Below, one piece after another: positions 8,290 through 16,324 of a DNA stretch of 64,000 nt. Position numbers and translations under genes: made by a program. The DNA comes from Streptomyces cylindrosporus (lineage in GTDB: Bacteria; Actinomycetota; Actinomycetes; Streptomycetales; Streptomycetaceae). The DNA is taken from the NCBI RefSeq assembly GCF_022698165.1, contig NZ_JALDAY010000021.1, positions 62,001-126,000 of the forward strand, given 5' to 3'. Each line of letters starts with the position of its first letter. Position 1 is the first letter of the stretch. Under the pieces are notes generated by a model. It was given only the letters and a program-made list of their open reading frames with translations. It was not told where the DNA came from and searched no databases.

Positions 8290-8973
8290 GTGACCGACAT
8301 CGCCATGCTGCCCGAGTCCTGGCGCGGGGTTCTGGGCGACGAGCTGCAGCAGCCCTACTTCAAGGAGCTCACGGAGTTCGTGGAGGAGGAGCGGGCGAAG
8401 GGTCCCGTCTATCCGCCGCGCGAGGAGGTCTTCGCCGCGCTGGACGCGACGCCGTACGACCGGGTGAAGGTGCTGATCCTCGGTCAGGACCCGTACCACG
8501 GCGAGGGGCAGGGCCACGGCCTGTGCTTCTCGGTGCGGCCGGGCGTCAAGATCCCTCCGTCCCTGCGCAACATCTACAAGGAGATGCACGAGGAGCTGGG
8601 CACCCCCATCCCGGACAACGGCTTCCTTCTCCCGTGGGCCGAGCAGGGCGTGCTGCTGCTCAACGCGGTGCTCACGGTCCGCTCCGGCGAGGCCAACTCG
8701 CACAAGGGCAAGGGCTGGGAGAAGTTCACCGACGCGGTGATCCGCGCGGTGGCGGAGCGGCCCGACCCGGCGGTCTTCGTCCTGTGGGGCAACTACGCGC
8801 AGAAGAAGCTCCCCCTGATCGACGAGACCCGGCACGCGGTGGTCAAGGGCGCGCACCCCTCCCCCCTGTCCGCGAAGAAGTTCTTCGGCTCCCGCCCGTT
8901 CACCCAGATCAACGAGGCGGTGGCGAAGCAGGGCCACGGGGCGATCGACTGGACGGTGCCGAACTTGGGCTAG
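8290..8973 (+). CDS. ung: Uracil-DNA glycosylase, family 1
   Basis: 227 residues from GTG 8290. Removes uracil from DNA in base-excision repair. The water-activating motif GQDPYHGEGQGHG is present (Asp67), as are the Pro-rich/uracil-binding LCFSV, the Asn-containing LLLNAVLTV and the leucine-intercalation loop HPSPLSAKKF with its catalytic His. Length and motif order are normal for Ung. It stands alone; the region downstream is non-coding tandem repeat. Confidence 0.97.
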   Translation: MTDIAMLPESWRGVLGDELQQPYFKELTEFVEEERAKGPVYPPREEVFAALDATPYDRVKVLILGQDPYHGEGQGHGLCFSVRPGVKIPPSLRNIYKEMHEELGTPIPDNGFLLPWAEQGVLLLNAVLTVRSGEANSHKGKGWEKFTDAVIRAVAERPDPAVFVLWGNYAQKKLPLIDETRHAVVKGAHPSPLSAKKFFGSRPFTQINEAVAKQGHGAIDWTVPNLG

Positions 8974-8989
8974 GGCCGGGGTGGGGGGA

Positions 8990-9480
8990 CGGTGGCCGGT
9001 TCGAGGCGGGGCGGCCGGGCCGGGTGGGCGGCGACCGGGCGCCGGGAGCGCGGCGACCGGGCTGAGGGTGCGGCGGCTGGGCCGGGAGTTTGTGCGCCCG
9101 GCTGGGAGTGCGGCGACCGGTTCGGGAGTTTGTGCGCCGGGCTGGGAGTCCGGCGGCTGGTTCGGCAGTATGGCGGCGGCTTCGGGAGTAAGCGCGCCGG
9201 GCCGGGAGTGCGGTAGCCGGGCCGGGACTGCGGCGGCTGGGCCGGGAGTATGCGCGTCGGGCTGGGAGTGCGGCAGGCGGGTCGGTTCCGCGTGGGGTCG
9301 GTCCGGTGCCGCCTGACCGGGATTGCCGGTGGGGGCGGCCGGGCTGGGTGGGCGGCGACCGAGCCGGGACTGCGGCGGCTGGGCCGGGAGTATGCGCGTC
9401 GGGCTGGGAGTACGGCAGCCGGGTCGGTTCCGCGTGGGGCCGGTCCGGTGCCGCCTGACCGGGATTGCCGGTGGGGGCGG
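8990..9480. repeat. GC-rich minisatellite with a 118-bp direct duplication (no gene in 8974-9523)
   Basis: The 550 bases between ung and the next gene hold no convincing gene. They consist of degenerate units of about 20 bp around the theme GCCGGGAGT-TGCGCGCCGGG and CTGGGAGTGCGGCGGCTGG. A longer duplication is superimposed: 9221-9338 and 9363-9480 are 118 bases each, 142 bases apart, with only three mismatches, implying recent origin. The plus strand is extremely G-rich. Long open frames on both strands through this stretch reflect the lack of A/T and are repetitive in all frames. Confidence 0.9.
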
Positions 9481-9523
9481 TTAGCGTCGGTCGGGACAGT
9501 CGACCGAGTGGGCGGAGTGCGCG

Positions 9524-10441
9524 GTGGCCACAGGGCAGGAGCAGACGGCGCCGGATGCCGTGATGACGCGGATCGGGCAGGTCGTCATCCTGCACCACGC
9601 GGGCGACCGAGAGGAGGCCCGGCACCGCTTCCTCGCCCTGTGGGCGGAGATCGGCGAACACGGCGACCCCCTCCACCGGTGCACCCTGGCCCACTACATG
9701 GCCGACACCCAGGACGACCCGTCGGACGAACTGGCCTGGGACCTGCGGGCGTTGACGGCGGCGGAGGAACTGACGGCGGGACGGCTCGCGGTGGATGAGG
9801 GGGCGTTGGAGGGGGACGGGGGTGGGGCGTGGGAAGGGGTGTTCGGCGGGCGAGGCGGCGGCGGGGCTCGGGAGGGGGCGTTCGGCGGGGAAGGCGGTGG
9901 GCGCGAGAGGGCGGTTGGCGGCGAGGACGGGGCGGTCTGTGGGGACGGCGGGGACGAGGGGGCGGTTGACGGCCGAGGTTGCGACGGGCAGGTAGGGGTG
10001 TTCGGCGGCGGGGGGCCGGCGGAGGCCTGCGGTGGTGAGGGCGACGGCGGGTGCGCGAGCGCGGTTGGCGGCGGCGGGCAGGACGGGGTGGTTTACGGCG
10101 ACGGGCGCGAGGGGGTGTTCGGCGGCGGCGACGGTGGTGATGGCGTCGGGCCCGAGGCCGCGGTCGGTGGCGCGGGTGGCGGTGTGCCGGAGGGTGCTGT
10201 TGCCGTGCGGGCTCTGTATCCCTCCCTGCATCTCAACCTCGCGGCCGACTACGTCAAGCTCAGCCGCGTCGGGGCCGCCCGCACGCATCTGCGGCGGGCC
10301 CGGGAGGCCGCCGCAGCGCTGGGGGACGATCCGTACGGGGACGGTGTGCGGGCAGCCATCCGGCGCCTGGAGCTGCGGCTGGAGAAGGAACGGGGCGCGG
10401 CGGGCGAGGGAGGCTGGGGGCCGCCACGGCAGCGGCCCTGA
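9524..10441 (+). CDS. Conserved hypothetical protein carrying a large Gly-rich repeat insertion
   Basis: 305 residues from GTG 9524 (GGAG about nine bases upstream). The N-terminal part (1-91: VVILHHAGDREEARHRFLAL, LHRCTLAHYMADTQDDPSDE) and the C-terminal part (about 227-295: LYPSLHLNLAADYVKLSR, THLRRAREAAAALGDDPYG) look like one tetratricopeptide-like helical protein of about 170 residues found in Streptomyces. Between them residues 92-226 (bases 9797-10201) are low-complexity, with repeats such as EGVFGGRGGG, EGAFGGEGGG and EGVFGGGDGG, matching the style of the adjacent minisatellite. The frame is kept through the insertion. Function unknown; the insertion probably forms a disordered linker or disrupts the protein. 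Confidence 0.75.
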   Translation: MATGQEQTAPDAVMTRIGQVVILHHAGDREEARHRFLALWAEIGEHGDPLHRCTLAHYMADTQDDPSDELAWDLRALTAAEELTAGRLAVDEGALEGDGGGAWEGVFGGRGGGGAREGAFGGEGGGRERAVGGEDGAVCGDGGDEGAVDGRGCDGQVGVFGGGGPAEACGGEGDGGCASAVGGGGQDGVVYGDGREGVFGGGDGGDGVGPEAAVGGAGGGVPEGAVAVRALYPSLHLNLAADYVKLSRVGAARTHLRRAREAAAALGDDPYGDGVRAAIRRLELRLEKERGAAGEGGWGPPRQRP

Positions 10442-10550
10442 TCCACACCACCCACACCGTGTACCTCACCCGCGCCAAGCCCACCCTCGCTCTCACACCG
10501 CCCGGACGCCTGCCACCCTGTCGACACCCGGGGGTGGGTGCACTCCCTCC

Positions 10551-10655
10551 ACACCTGGGAGCGGGCTCGCCTTCTCAACGCCCGGAAGGGGCCCGCCCCT
10601 CAATATTCGGGAGCGGGCCCGCCCCCTCAACACCTGGAAGCGGCCCGCGCACTCA
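10551..10655. repeat. Four imperfect 26-bp units with internal palindromes
   Basis: Between the Gly-rich gene and the convergent lipoprotein gene there are four consecutive units on the pattern (A)CACCTGGGAGCGGGC-CGCC-CTCA; examples are ACACCTGGGAGCGGGCTCG at 10551 and ATTCGGGAGCGGGCCCGCCC at 10603. Each unit contains a small GC palindrome (such as GCGGGCCCGC), so the transcript could fold into a row of hairpins serving as a terminator for both flanking genes. Confidence 0.6.
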
Positions 10656-10678
10656 ACAGGCGGACGCCCTCCCGCGAT

Positions 10679-11173
10679 TCAACGCCCGTGCGCCTGTTTG
10701 CAGATCACCGACTCCGGGCTGTCCGCCTTCCAGCCGCCGTACTTCTTGCCCAGCGCGCACACGTCCGACTGGCTCTTCGGGACCGACTTGGTCACGTCGG
10801 GGATCTCGATGTTCGGCTGGGACTGGTGCCGCGGCTGGGGATGCGGCTTCCGCGGGTGTGGGTGAGGGTGCGGGTGTGAGCGGGGTGCCGGGTGAGGGTC
10901 GGCCGGCGTCTGCGCGTCCGCCGTCGGCCCGTGCCGCTCCGGCTTCCTCGGCCCCGCCGACTTGGACGGGCCCATCATCTCCAGCGCCTCACGGGCCGGC
11001 GCCTGCACGATCTGCGGCTCCGACTGCCCGTCGGGGCGTGGTGCCGACGGCTGTGAGGGAGCCGCCGGCACCGGGCCGGCCGGCACGGGTGGCCGCTGGA
11101 CCGTCACACAGCCGGAGAGGGCCGAGACAGCCACGGTGACCAGGAGCGTTGCGGTGGTCGTCGTTCGATGCAC
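10679..11173 (-). CDS. Putative secreted lipoprotein with His/Pro-rich linker
   Basis: 164 residues if started at GTG 11173, which places a short positively charged stretch directly before the hydrophobic signal (TATLLVTVAVSALSGC, lipobox LSGC). An in-frame ATG at 11236 would add 21 residues and is less likely. The mature part has a Pro-rich linker with HPHPHPHP and a conserved C-terminal segment (VCALGKKYGGWKADSPESVI, then CKQAHGR) with two cysteines likely to form a disulphide. The family is known from other Streptomyces but without function. The His-rich linker could bind metal ions. Confidence 0.75.
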   Translation of the reverse strand: MHRTTTTATLLVTVAVSALSGCVTVQRPPVPAGPVPAAPSQPSAPRPDGQSEPQIVQAPAREALEMMGPSKSAGPRKPERHGPTADAQTPADPHPAPRSHPHPHPHPRKPHPQPRHQSQPNIEIPDVTKSVPKSQSDVCALGKKYGGWKADSPESVICKQAHGR

Positions 11174-11285
11174 CCGCGCAACGATGGCGCCTCGGACACC
11201 CCCGCGAACAGCGGACAGGCGGAGGATGCCCCGCACGGGTGATCTCTGGCCCCCTACGGAGTCCGCGCGTGCGGCCCGGCTGACG

Positions 11286-11801
11286 TCAGTCGCCCGTGGC
11301 GCCGTCGATCCGCTCGCGGATCAAGTCGGCGTGACCGTTGTGACGGGCGTACTCCTCGATCATGTGGGTGTAGATCCACCGCAGGTTGAACTGCTCGCCG
11401 CTGCGCGGATGCCGCCCCTTGGTGATGTCGTCCAGCCCGAAGCCGGCGGCATGCCGACGCGCGGCCTCGATCTGCGCCTGCCAGGTGGCGTACGCCTCCG
11501 CCCAGGTGTCCTCCTCGGTGAGATGGAACTCCCCGTCGGGGTCCTCGTCCGTGTAGTAGATCGGGCCCGCTTCCTCCTCGGCCCCGACGACCACGCGGAA
11601 CCAGCCCCGCTCCACCTCCGCCATGTGCCGCACCAGCCCCATCAGGGACAGCGAGGACGGCTCCACGGCGGCGGTCCTGAGCTGGGCGTCGGTCAGTCCT
11701 TCGCACTTCCATGCGAGCGTCTGCCGGTGGTACTTCAGCCAGCCCTCCAGCATGGTGCGTTCGTCGGCGGTGTTCGCGGGTTCGCTTCGCTCGATGGTCA
11801 T
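11286..11801 (-). CDS. DinB/DUF664-family protein (possible mycothiol-dependent enzyme)
   Basis: 171 residues from ATG 11801. Four-helix DinB fold recognised from MLEGWLKYHRQTLAWKCEGL, LMGLVRHMAEVERGWFR and NLRWIYTHMIEEYARHNGHA; the three histidines (His in RHMAEVE, His in YTHMIEEYARH and the next His) are the usual metal ligands. Actinobacterial DUF664 proteins include mycothiol-S-transferases and maleylpyruvate-isomerase-like enzymes. It lies downstream of and in the same direction as the TetR gene, 42 bases after its stop, so the two may be co-transcribed. Confidence 0.88.
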   Translation of the reverse strand: MTIERSEPANTADERTMLEGWLKYHRQTLAWKCEGLTDAQLRTAAVEPSSLSLMGLVRHMAEVERGWFRVVVGAEEEAGPIYYTDEDPDGEFHLTEEDTWAEAYATWQAQIEAARRHAAGFGLDDITKGRHPRSGEQFNLRWIYTHMIEEYARHNGHADLIRERIDGATGD

Positions 11802-11843
11802 GGCCGCATCCTCACCCAGCCGGCCCGATCCCACCACGGGTTT

Positions 11844-12440
11844 TCAGCCGTCGAGCATGCCGTGCAGCAGCTCCCACAGCCCCGCCCGTACTTCCTCCAG
11901 GCCCGGCACGTTCGCGTTGAACGACCCCGCCACGCACGAGAACATCAGCCCGTCCGCCCAGGCCACCAGGGACAGCACATGCCGGGCCGGGTCCGTGGAG
12001 CCCGCCGCCGTGACCATGCCGGTGAGCTGGTCGCGGAAGCGGGCGCCGGTCGCGTCGAAGTAGGCGCGCAGCTCGGGGCGGCGGGTGGCCTCCAGGGCCA
12101 GTTCGTAGCGGGCCAGGGTCAGTTCGCGGTTGCGGGTCAGGGCGCGGTGGGTCGCCAGGGCCAGCGCGTCCACCAGGCCGACGAGCCCGGCCTTCGGGTC
12201 CGGCAGCTCGTGCAGCGCGAGGACCCTCGCCTCACGGTCGGCCAGCCGGCGTACGGCGAGCTCCAGCAGCGCCTGCCGGGTCCGGGCGAGGTTCGAGGTG
12301 GAGCCCTGCGGCAGCCCGGCCGCCTCGTCGACCGCCCGGTGGGTCAGTCCGCGCATCCCGCGCTCGGCGAGCAGGGCGAGGGCGGCATCGGCGACGAGAT
12401 CGGCGCGGGAGGCGCCGGGAGCGCCCACAGGAGTCGTCAT
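11844..12440 (-). CDS. TetR-family transcriptional regulator
   Basis: 198 residues from ATG 12440. HTH: ADLVADAALALLAERGMRGL, then THRAVDEAAGLPQGSTSN, with the typical recognition-helix end. The C-terminal ligand domain includes DGLMFSCVAGSFNANVPGLE. It is divergent from an FAD-dependent monooxygenase, and the gap holds five copies of one palindrome that are the obvious binding sites. It should repress the monooxygenase operon and probably itself until a ligand, likely an aromatic or polyketide-type substrate of the monooxygenase, releases it. Confidence 0.93.
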   Translation of the reverse strand: MTTPVGAPGASRADLVADAALALLAERGMRGLTHRAVDEAAGLPQGSTSNLARTRQALLELAVRRLADREARVLALHELPDPKAGLVGLVDALALATHRALTRNRELTLARYELALEATRRPELRAYFDATGARFRDQLTGMVTAAGSTDPARHVLSLVAWADGLMFSCVAGSFNANVPGLEEVRAGLWELLHGMLDG

Positions 12441-12461
12441 GGAGATCAACCTACCCGGCCG

Positions 12462-12582
12462 ACTACATGTGTAGTACCTTCGACGCCAGGCGCAACTACA
12501 GGTGTAGTGGCATCGATAGGTTCAATGCCGCGCTTCACTACAGATGTAGTTCCCTGGCTACAGACGTAGCTACAGGCGTAGT
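12462..12582. promoter_or_regulatory. Array of five TetR-type operators, ACTACA-NN-TGTAGT
   Basis: Five 14-base palindromes lie between the TetR gene and the monooxygenase: 12462-12475 (ACTACATGTGTAGT), 12495-12508 (ACTACAGGTGTAGT), 12537-12550 (ACTACAGATGTAGT), 12557-12570 (GCTACAGACGTAGC) and 12569-12582 (GCTACAGGCGTAGT). The first three have perfect arms; the last two are variants and overlap by two bases. Start-to-start distances are 33, 42, 20 and 12. The clustering next to a TetR gene makes cooperative binding by that protein likely. Confidence 0.85.
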
Positions 12583-12612
12583 CGCATGTCCCCCCGCATT
12601 GGAGGAGCAGCC

Positions 12613-13797
12613 ATGCCCCAGTCCCGGCGAGCCATCGTCATCGGCGGCGGAATCGGTGGCCTGACCGCGGCCGTCGCCCTGCACCAGTCCGGTCGGCGGG
12701 TCACCGTGCTGGAGCGGGCGTCCACGCTGGAGCCGGTCGGCGCCGGTATCTCCCTCGCCCCCAACTCCCTGCGCGCCCTGGACGTCATCGGCCTGGGCGA
12801 CGAGATCCGCGACCTCGCCGCCTGGCAGGGCGACGGAGGCCTGCGCACCCCCTCCGGGCGCTGGCTCGCCCGCACCCCCGCCGACGCCGTGGCCGAACGT
12901 TTCGGCGGCCCCCTCGTCCTGCTCCACCGGGCCACCCTCGTCAACAGCCTCATCGCGCGCCTGCCCCCGGGCACCGTCCGCACGGGCGCCGCCGCGACCG
13001 TCGTCGATCCCGGCGCCGCCAACCGCCCGGCCCGGGTGTCCACACCGGACGGCGAGTTGCAGGCCGACCTCGTCGTGGCCGCGGACGGCATCCACTCCGC
13101 CGTACGCCGAAAGCTCTTTCCGGAGCATCCCGGGCCCGTCTACTCCGGGTTCACCACCTGGCGGGTCGTCATCCCGGTCCCCGGTGTCGAGTTCGCCTCG
13201 CACGAGACCTGGGGGAGGGGCAGCCTGTGGGGCACGCACCCGCTCAAGGACGGGCGGGTGTACGCCTACGCGGCCGCCGTCGTCCCGGCCGGCGGGCGCG
13301 CCCCCGACGACGAGCGGGCCGAACTGCTGCGCCGCTACGGCGACTGGCACGACCCGATCCCCGCCGTCATCGCCGCCGCCCGCCCCGGCGACGTCCTGCG
13401 CCACGACGTCCACCACCTCGCCGATCCGCTGCCGGCCTACCACCGCGGCCGGGTCGCGCTGCTCGGCGACGCCGCGCACGCCATGCCGCCGACGCTCGGG
13501 CAGGGCGGCAACCAGGCGATCGAGGACGCGGTCGTGCTGGCACACCACTGCGAGGATCTCGCCGCCTACACGGCGGCCCGGCTCCCTCGTACGACCGCGA
13601 TCGCGCGCCAGGCCGCGCGGGCGGCGCGCGTCAACCTCACGAGCAACCGCGCGCTGATCGCCGTACGCAACACGGCGGTCGCCGCGCTGTCGCAGGCCGC
13701 GCCCATGTTCCTGCTGCGCGGCTTCGACTCCGTGGCCGGCTGGCGGCCGCCGCAGCGGCCGTATGCTTCCGGGAGGACCCCGGCAGGCAACCGTTAG
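12613..13797 (+). CDS. FAD-dependent monooxygenase (salicylate/p-hydroxybenzoate hydroxylase type)
   Basis: 394 residues from ATG 12613, with the strong site GGAGGAG six bases upstream. N-terminal dinucleotide-binding motif IVIGGGIGGL (8-17), the DG motif (VVAADGIHSAVRRKLF) and the second FAD motif GRVALLGDAAHAMPP are all in place. Such class A flavoproteins use NAD(P)H and O2 to hydroxylate aromatic compounds. The operator array places it under the TetR regulator. The Gfo/Idh gene begins 13 bases after its stop with its own ribosome-binding site, so the two probably share a transcript. Confidence 0.92.
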   Translation: MPQSRRAIVIGGGIGGLTAAVALHQSGRRVTVLERASTLEPVGAGISLAPNSLRALDVIGLGDEIRDLAAWQGDGGLRTPSGRWLARTPADAVAERFGGPLVLLHRATLVNSLIARLPPGTVRTGAAATVVDPGAANRPARVSTPDGELQADLVVAADGIHSAVRRKLFPEHPGPVYSGFTTWRVVIPVPGVEFASHETWGRGSLWGTHPLKDGRVYAYAAAVVPAGGRAPDDERAELLRRYGDWHDPIPAVIAAARPGDVLRHDVHHLADPLPAYHRGRVALLGDAAHAMPPTLGQGGNQAIEDAVVLAHHCEDLAAYTAARLPRTTAIARQAARAARVNLTSNRALIAVRNTAVAALSQAAPMFLLRGFDSVAGWRPPQRPYASGRTPAGNR

Positions 13798-13810
13798 AGG
13801 AGACCATCCC

Positions 13811-14716
13811 GTGAAGGTCGGCTGCATCGGACTCGGCGACATCGCGCAGAAGGCCTACCTTCCGGTGCTCGGCACTCTCCCCGGGGTCGAGCTGCACCTG
13901 CAGACACGGACGCCCGCGACGCTCGACCGGGTCGCCGACACCCTCCACCTCACGCCCGGGCAGCGCCACCGGGATCTCGACGCGCTGCTCGCCCAGGGAC
14001 TCGACGCGGCCTTCGTGCACGCGCCCACCGTCGCGCACCCGGAGATCGTGACGAGGCTGCTGGAGGCGGGCGTACCGACGTACGTCGACAAGCCGCTCGC
14101 CTACGAACTCGCCGAATCCGAACGGCTGGTGACGCTCGCGGAGCAGCGCAACGTGTCCCTCGCCGTCGGCTTCAACCGGCGCTTCGCACCCGGCTACGCG
14201 CAGTGCGCCGACCATCCGCGCGAGCTGATCCTCATGCAGAAGAACCGCATCGGGCTGCCCGAGGAACCCCGCTCGATGATCCTCGACGACTTCATCCACG
14301 TCGTGGACACGCTCCGCTTCCTGGCACCCGGGCCGGTCGACGACGTGACGGTACGCGCGCGCGTGGCCGACGGGCTGCTGCACCACGTGGTGCTGCAACT
14401 GGCCGGCGACGGCTTCACCGCGCTCGGGGTGATGAACCGGCTCAGCGGTTCGGCGGAGGAGATCCTGGAGGTGTCCGGGCAGGACACCAAGCGTCAGGTG
14501 GTCAACCTCGCCGAGATAATCGACCACAAGGGTCAGCCGACGGTGCGCCGGCGCGGCGACTGGGTGCCGGTGGCGCGCCAGCGGGGCATCGAGCAGGCGG
14601 TGTTCGCCTTCCTCGACGCGGTGCGCGCGGGCAAGGTGCTCAGCGCCCGGGACGCACTGGCGACTCATGAACTGTGCGAGCGGGTGGTACGTGCGGTTCA
14701 GGAGCGGACCGCCTGA
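13811..14716 (+). CDS. Gfo/Idh/MocA-family NAD(P)-dependent oxidoreductase
   Basis: 301 residues from GTG 13811, preceded by AGAGGAGACC. The Rossmann motif is at the very start (VKVGCIGLGDIAQKAYLPVL), followed by TYVDKPLAYELAESERLV with the family EKP-type Lys (here DKP) and AVGFNRRFAPGY. Substrates are commonly sugars, inositols or other hydroxylated rings. Somewhat shorter than the usual 330-380 residues. Its last 77 bases overlap the 3' end of the convergent lnt gene, an unusually long antisense overlap. Confidence 0.88.
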   Translation: MKVGCIGLGDIAQKAYLPVLGTLPGVELHLQTRTPATLDRVADTLHLTPGQRHRDLDALLAQGLDAAFVHAPTVAHPEIVTRLLEAGVPTYVDKPLAYELAESERLVTLAEQRNVSLAVGFNRRFAPGYAQCADHPRELILMQKNRIGLPEEPRSMILDDFIHVVDTLRFLAPGPVDDVTVRARVADGLLHHVVLQLAGDGFTALGVMNRLSGSAEEILEVSGQDTKRQVVNLAEIIDHKGQPTVRRRGDWVPVARQRGIEQAVFAFLDAVRAGKVLSARDALATHELCERVVRAVQERTA

Positions 14717-16214
14717 GACGGAGCGCGCGGACGCCCTCGGTCGCGCACCAGGCGGCGAGGATGAGCAGGGCGGCGTGGACCGGCCAGTCGCCGTAGCGGA
14801 CGTACGGAGTCACGCCGTGCGCCAGTGGTATGTCATACAGCACTGAGCTGCTCTCGCTCGTCCCGACCCACGACCCGATCCGCTCCCCGCTCGCCCCGTA
14901 CACCGCCGACACGCCCGTGAGCGTCGCGTGCACCATCGGACGACCGGTCTCGGCGGCGCGCAGGGCGGCGAGCGAGGCGTGCTGCTCGGGGGCCCAGCTC
15001 TGCTGGAACGACGAGGTCGCCGACTGGGCCACGAGCACCTCGGCGCCGTCTTCGGCGAGATGCCGGCTCATGTCGGGGAACGCGGACTCGAAGCAGACCA
15101 TGGGGCCGATGCGCAGGCCGTGGCCGACGTTCATGACGACCTGTTCGGTGCCGCGCCGGCGGTCCTCGCCGGCCGCCTTGCCGACGTCGGTGGCCCAGCC
15201 GAGGACCGAGCGGAACGGGATGTACTCGCCGAACGGCACCAGCCGCATCTTGTCGTAGCGGTCGCCGGTCAGGCCCTGCGGGCCGACCAGTATCGAACTC
15301 TTGTATATGCCGGGCTTGTCGGAGCGGCGCGCGTCCACGTTGACCAGGATGTCGGCGCCGGTCTCGCGGGAGAGCGCCGCGAGCCTGCGGGCCAGGTCGG
15401 GCCGGTCGCCGAGGTCGAAGCCGACGCTGCTCTCGCCCCAGACGATCAGGTCCGGCTTCTCCCCGGCGAGCTTTCGGGTGAGCTGTTCCTCGCGGTCGAA
15501 GCGCTTCTCGGGGCTGCCGACGCCGTCTATGACGCCGGGTTGTACGACGGCGATCCGCACCCGGCCGTCGACGTCGGGGCGTGGTGACCACACCCAGGCC
15601 GCGGAGGTGGCGGCGGCCGTCGCGACGATCCCGGCGACGGCCGGCACCCTGGACTCGCGGACCGCGACCAGAACGGCGACCGAGACGTTGACGGCCACGA
15701 CGAGGAAGCTGAGCAGCCACACGCCGCCGACGGAGGCGAGTCGCAGCGCGGGTTCCACCTGCCACTGGCTGGAGCCGAGCAGGCCCCAGGGTCCGCCCAG
15801 GCCCTGCCAGGAGCGCACGAGTTCGACCATCAGCCACCCCGACGGCAGCACGGCGAGGGCGGCGAGCACCCGCCCTGGGCCCGGCACCCCGCCGAGGAAC
15901 CGCCGCACCAGCCAGCCCCACGGGGCCCACAACGCGCCGAGCAGCGCGCCGATCACGAAGATGAACACATTGAGGCTCGGCAGCAGCCAGTGATGGACGG
16001 CCACCATGAACCCGAACCCGCCGGCCCAGCCGTCGTACGCCGCCCGTTTCCCGGTCGGGGCGGAGCGCACCAGCAGGATCCACGGGACGAGGGCGACGTA
16101 CGCGTACCACCACAGCGACGGGGCGGGGAAGGCGAACACGGGCAGCGCACCGGCGAGGGCGGCGAGCGCGGAGCGCCGCCACGGGGAGGCGAGCCACTGA
16201 TCCAAACTCTTCAT
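14640..16214 (-). CDS. lnt: Apolipoprotein N-acyltransferase
   Basis: 524 residues from ATG 16214. Adds the third acyl chain to lipoproteins, with phospholipid as donor. The N-terminal half has about six membrane helices (for example LNVFIFVIGALLGALWAPWG); the C-terminal half is a nitrilase domain with the triad Glu261 (IVWGESSVGF), Lys322 (DRYDKMRLVPFGEYIPF) and Cys374 (GPMVCFESAFP), all conserved. Streptomyces species are known to carry Lnt proteins, and several lipoproteins encoded in this window are possible substrates. The last 26 codons overlap the Gfo/Idh gene on the other strand. Confidence 0.95.
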   Translation of the reverse strand: MKSLDQWLASPWRRSALAALAGALPVFAFPAPSLWWYAYVALVPWILLVRSAPTGKRAAYDGWAGGFGFMVAVHHWLLPSLNVFIFVIGALLGALWAPWGWLVRRFLGGVPGPGRVLAALAVLPSGWLMVELVRSWQGLGGPWGLLGSSQWQVEPALRLASVGGVWLLSFLVVAVNVSVAVLVAVRESRVPAVAGIVATAAATSAAWVWSPRPDVDGRVRIAVVQPGVIDGVGSPEKRFDREEQLTRKLAGEKPDLIVWGESSVGFDLGDRPDLARRLAALSRETGADILVNVDARRSDKPGIYKSSILVGPQGLTGDRYDKMRLVPFGEYIPFRSVLGWATDVGKAAGEDRRRGTEQVVMNVGHGLRIGPMVCFESAFPDMSRHLAEDGAEVLVAQSATSSFQQSWAPEQHASLAALRAAETGRPMVHATLTGVSAVYGASGERIGSWVGTSESSSVLYDIPLAHGVTPYVRYGDWPVHAALLILAAWCATEGVRALRLRRSAPEPHVPPARTVHESPVRPGR

Positions 16215-16324
16215 ACGGCACCTCCCTACCCCGTGGGTGGCTCCAGTGTGCGTGTTTTCGATGATCGGGAACAGTGGCCGGGTGATCAGCGGTCCGAGCG
16301 GATGCCCGGCCGCCGGGTTGGCGA

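Noticed and set aside
6328..8937. Long minus-strand open frame opposite the substrate-binding protein and ung
   Set aside because: High-GC antisense shadow; the plus strand carries complete, motif-bearing genes.
8909..10288. Minus-strand frame with repeated AAEHP/NRPL words across the minisatellite and Gly-rich gene
   Set aside because: Repeats are produced by the DNA repeat on the other strand; the plus frame has conserved flanks.
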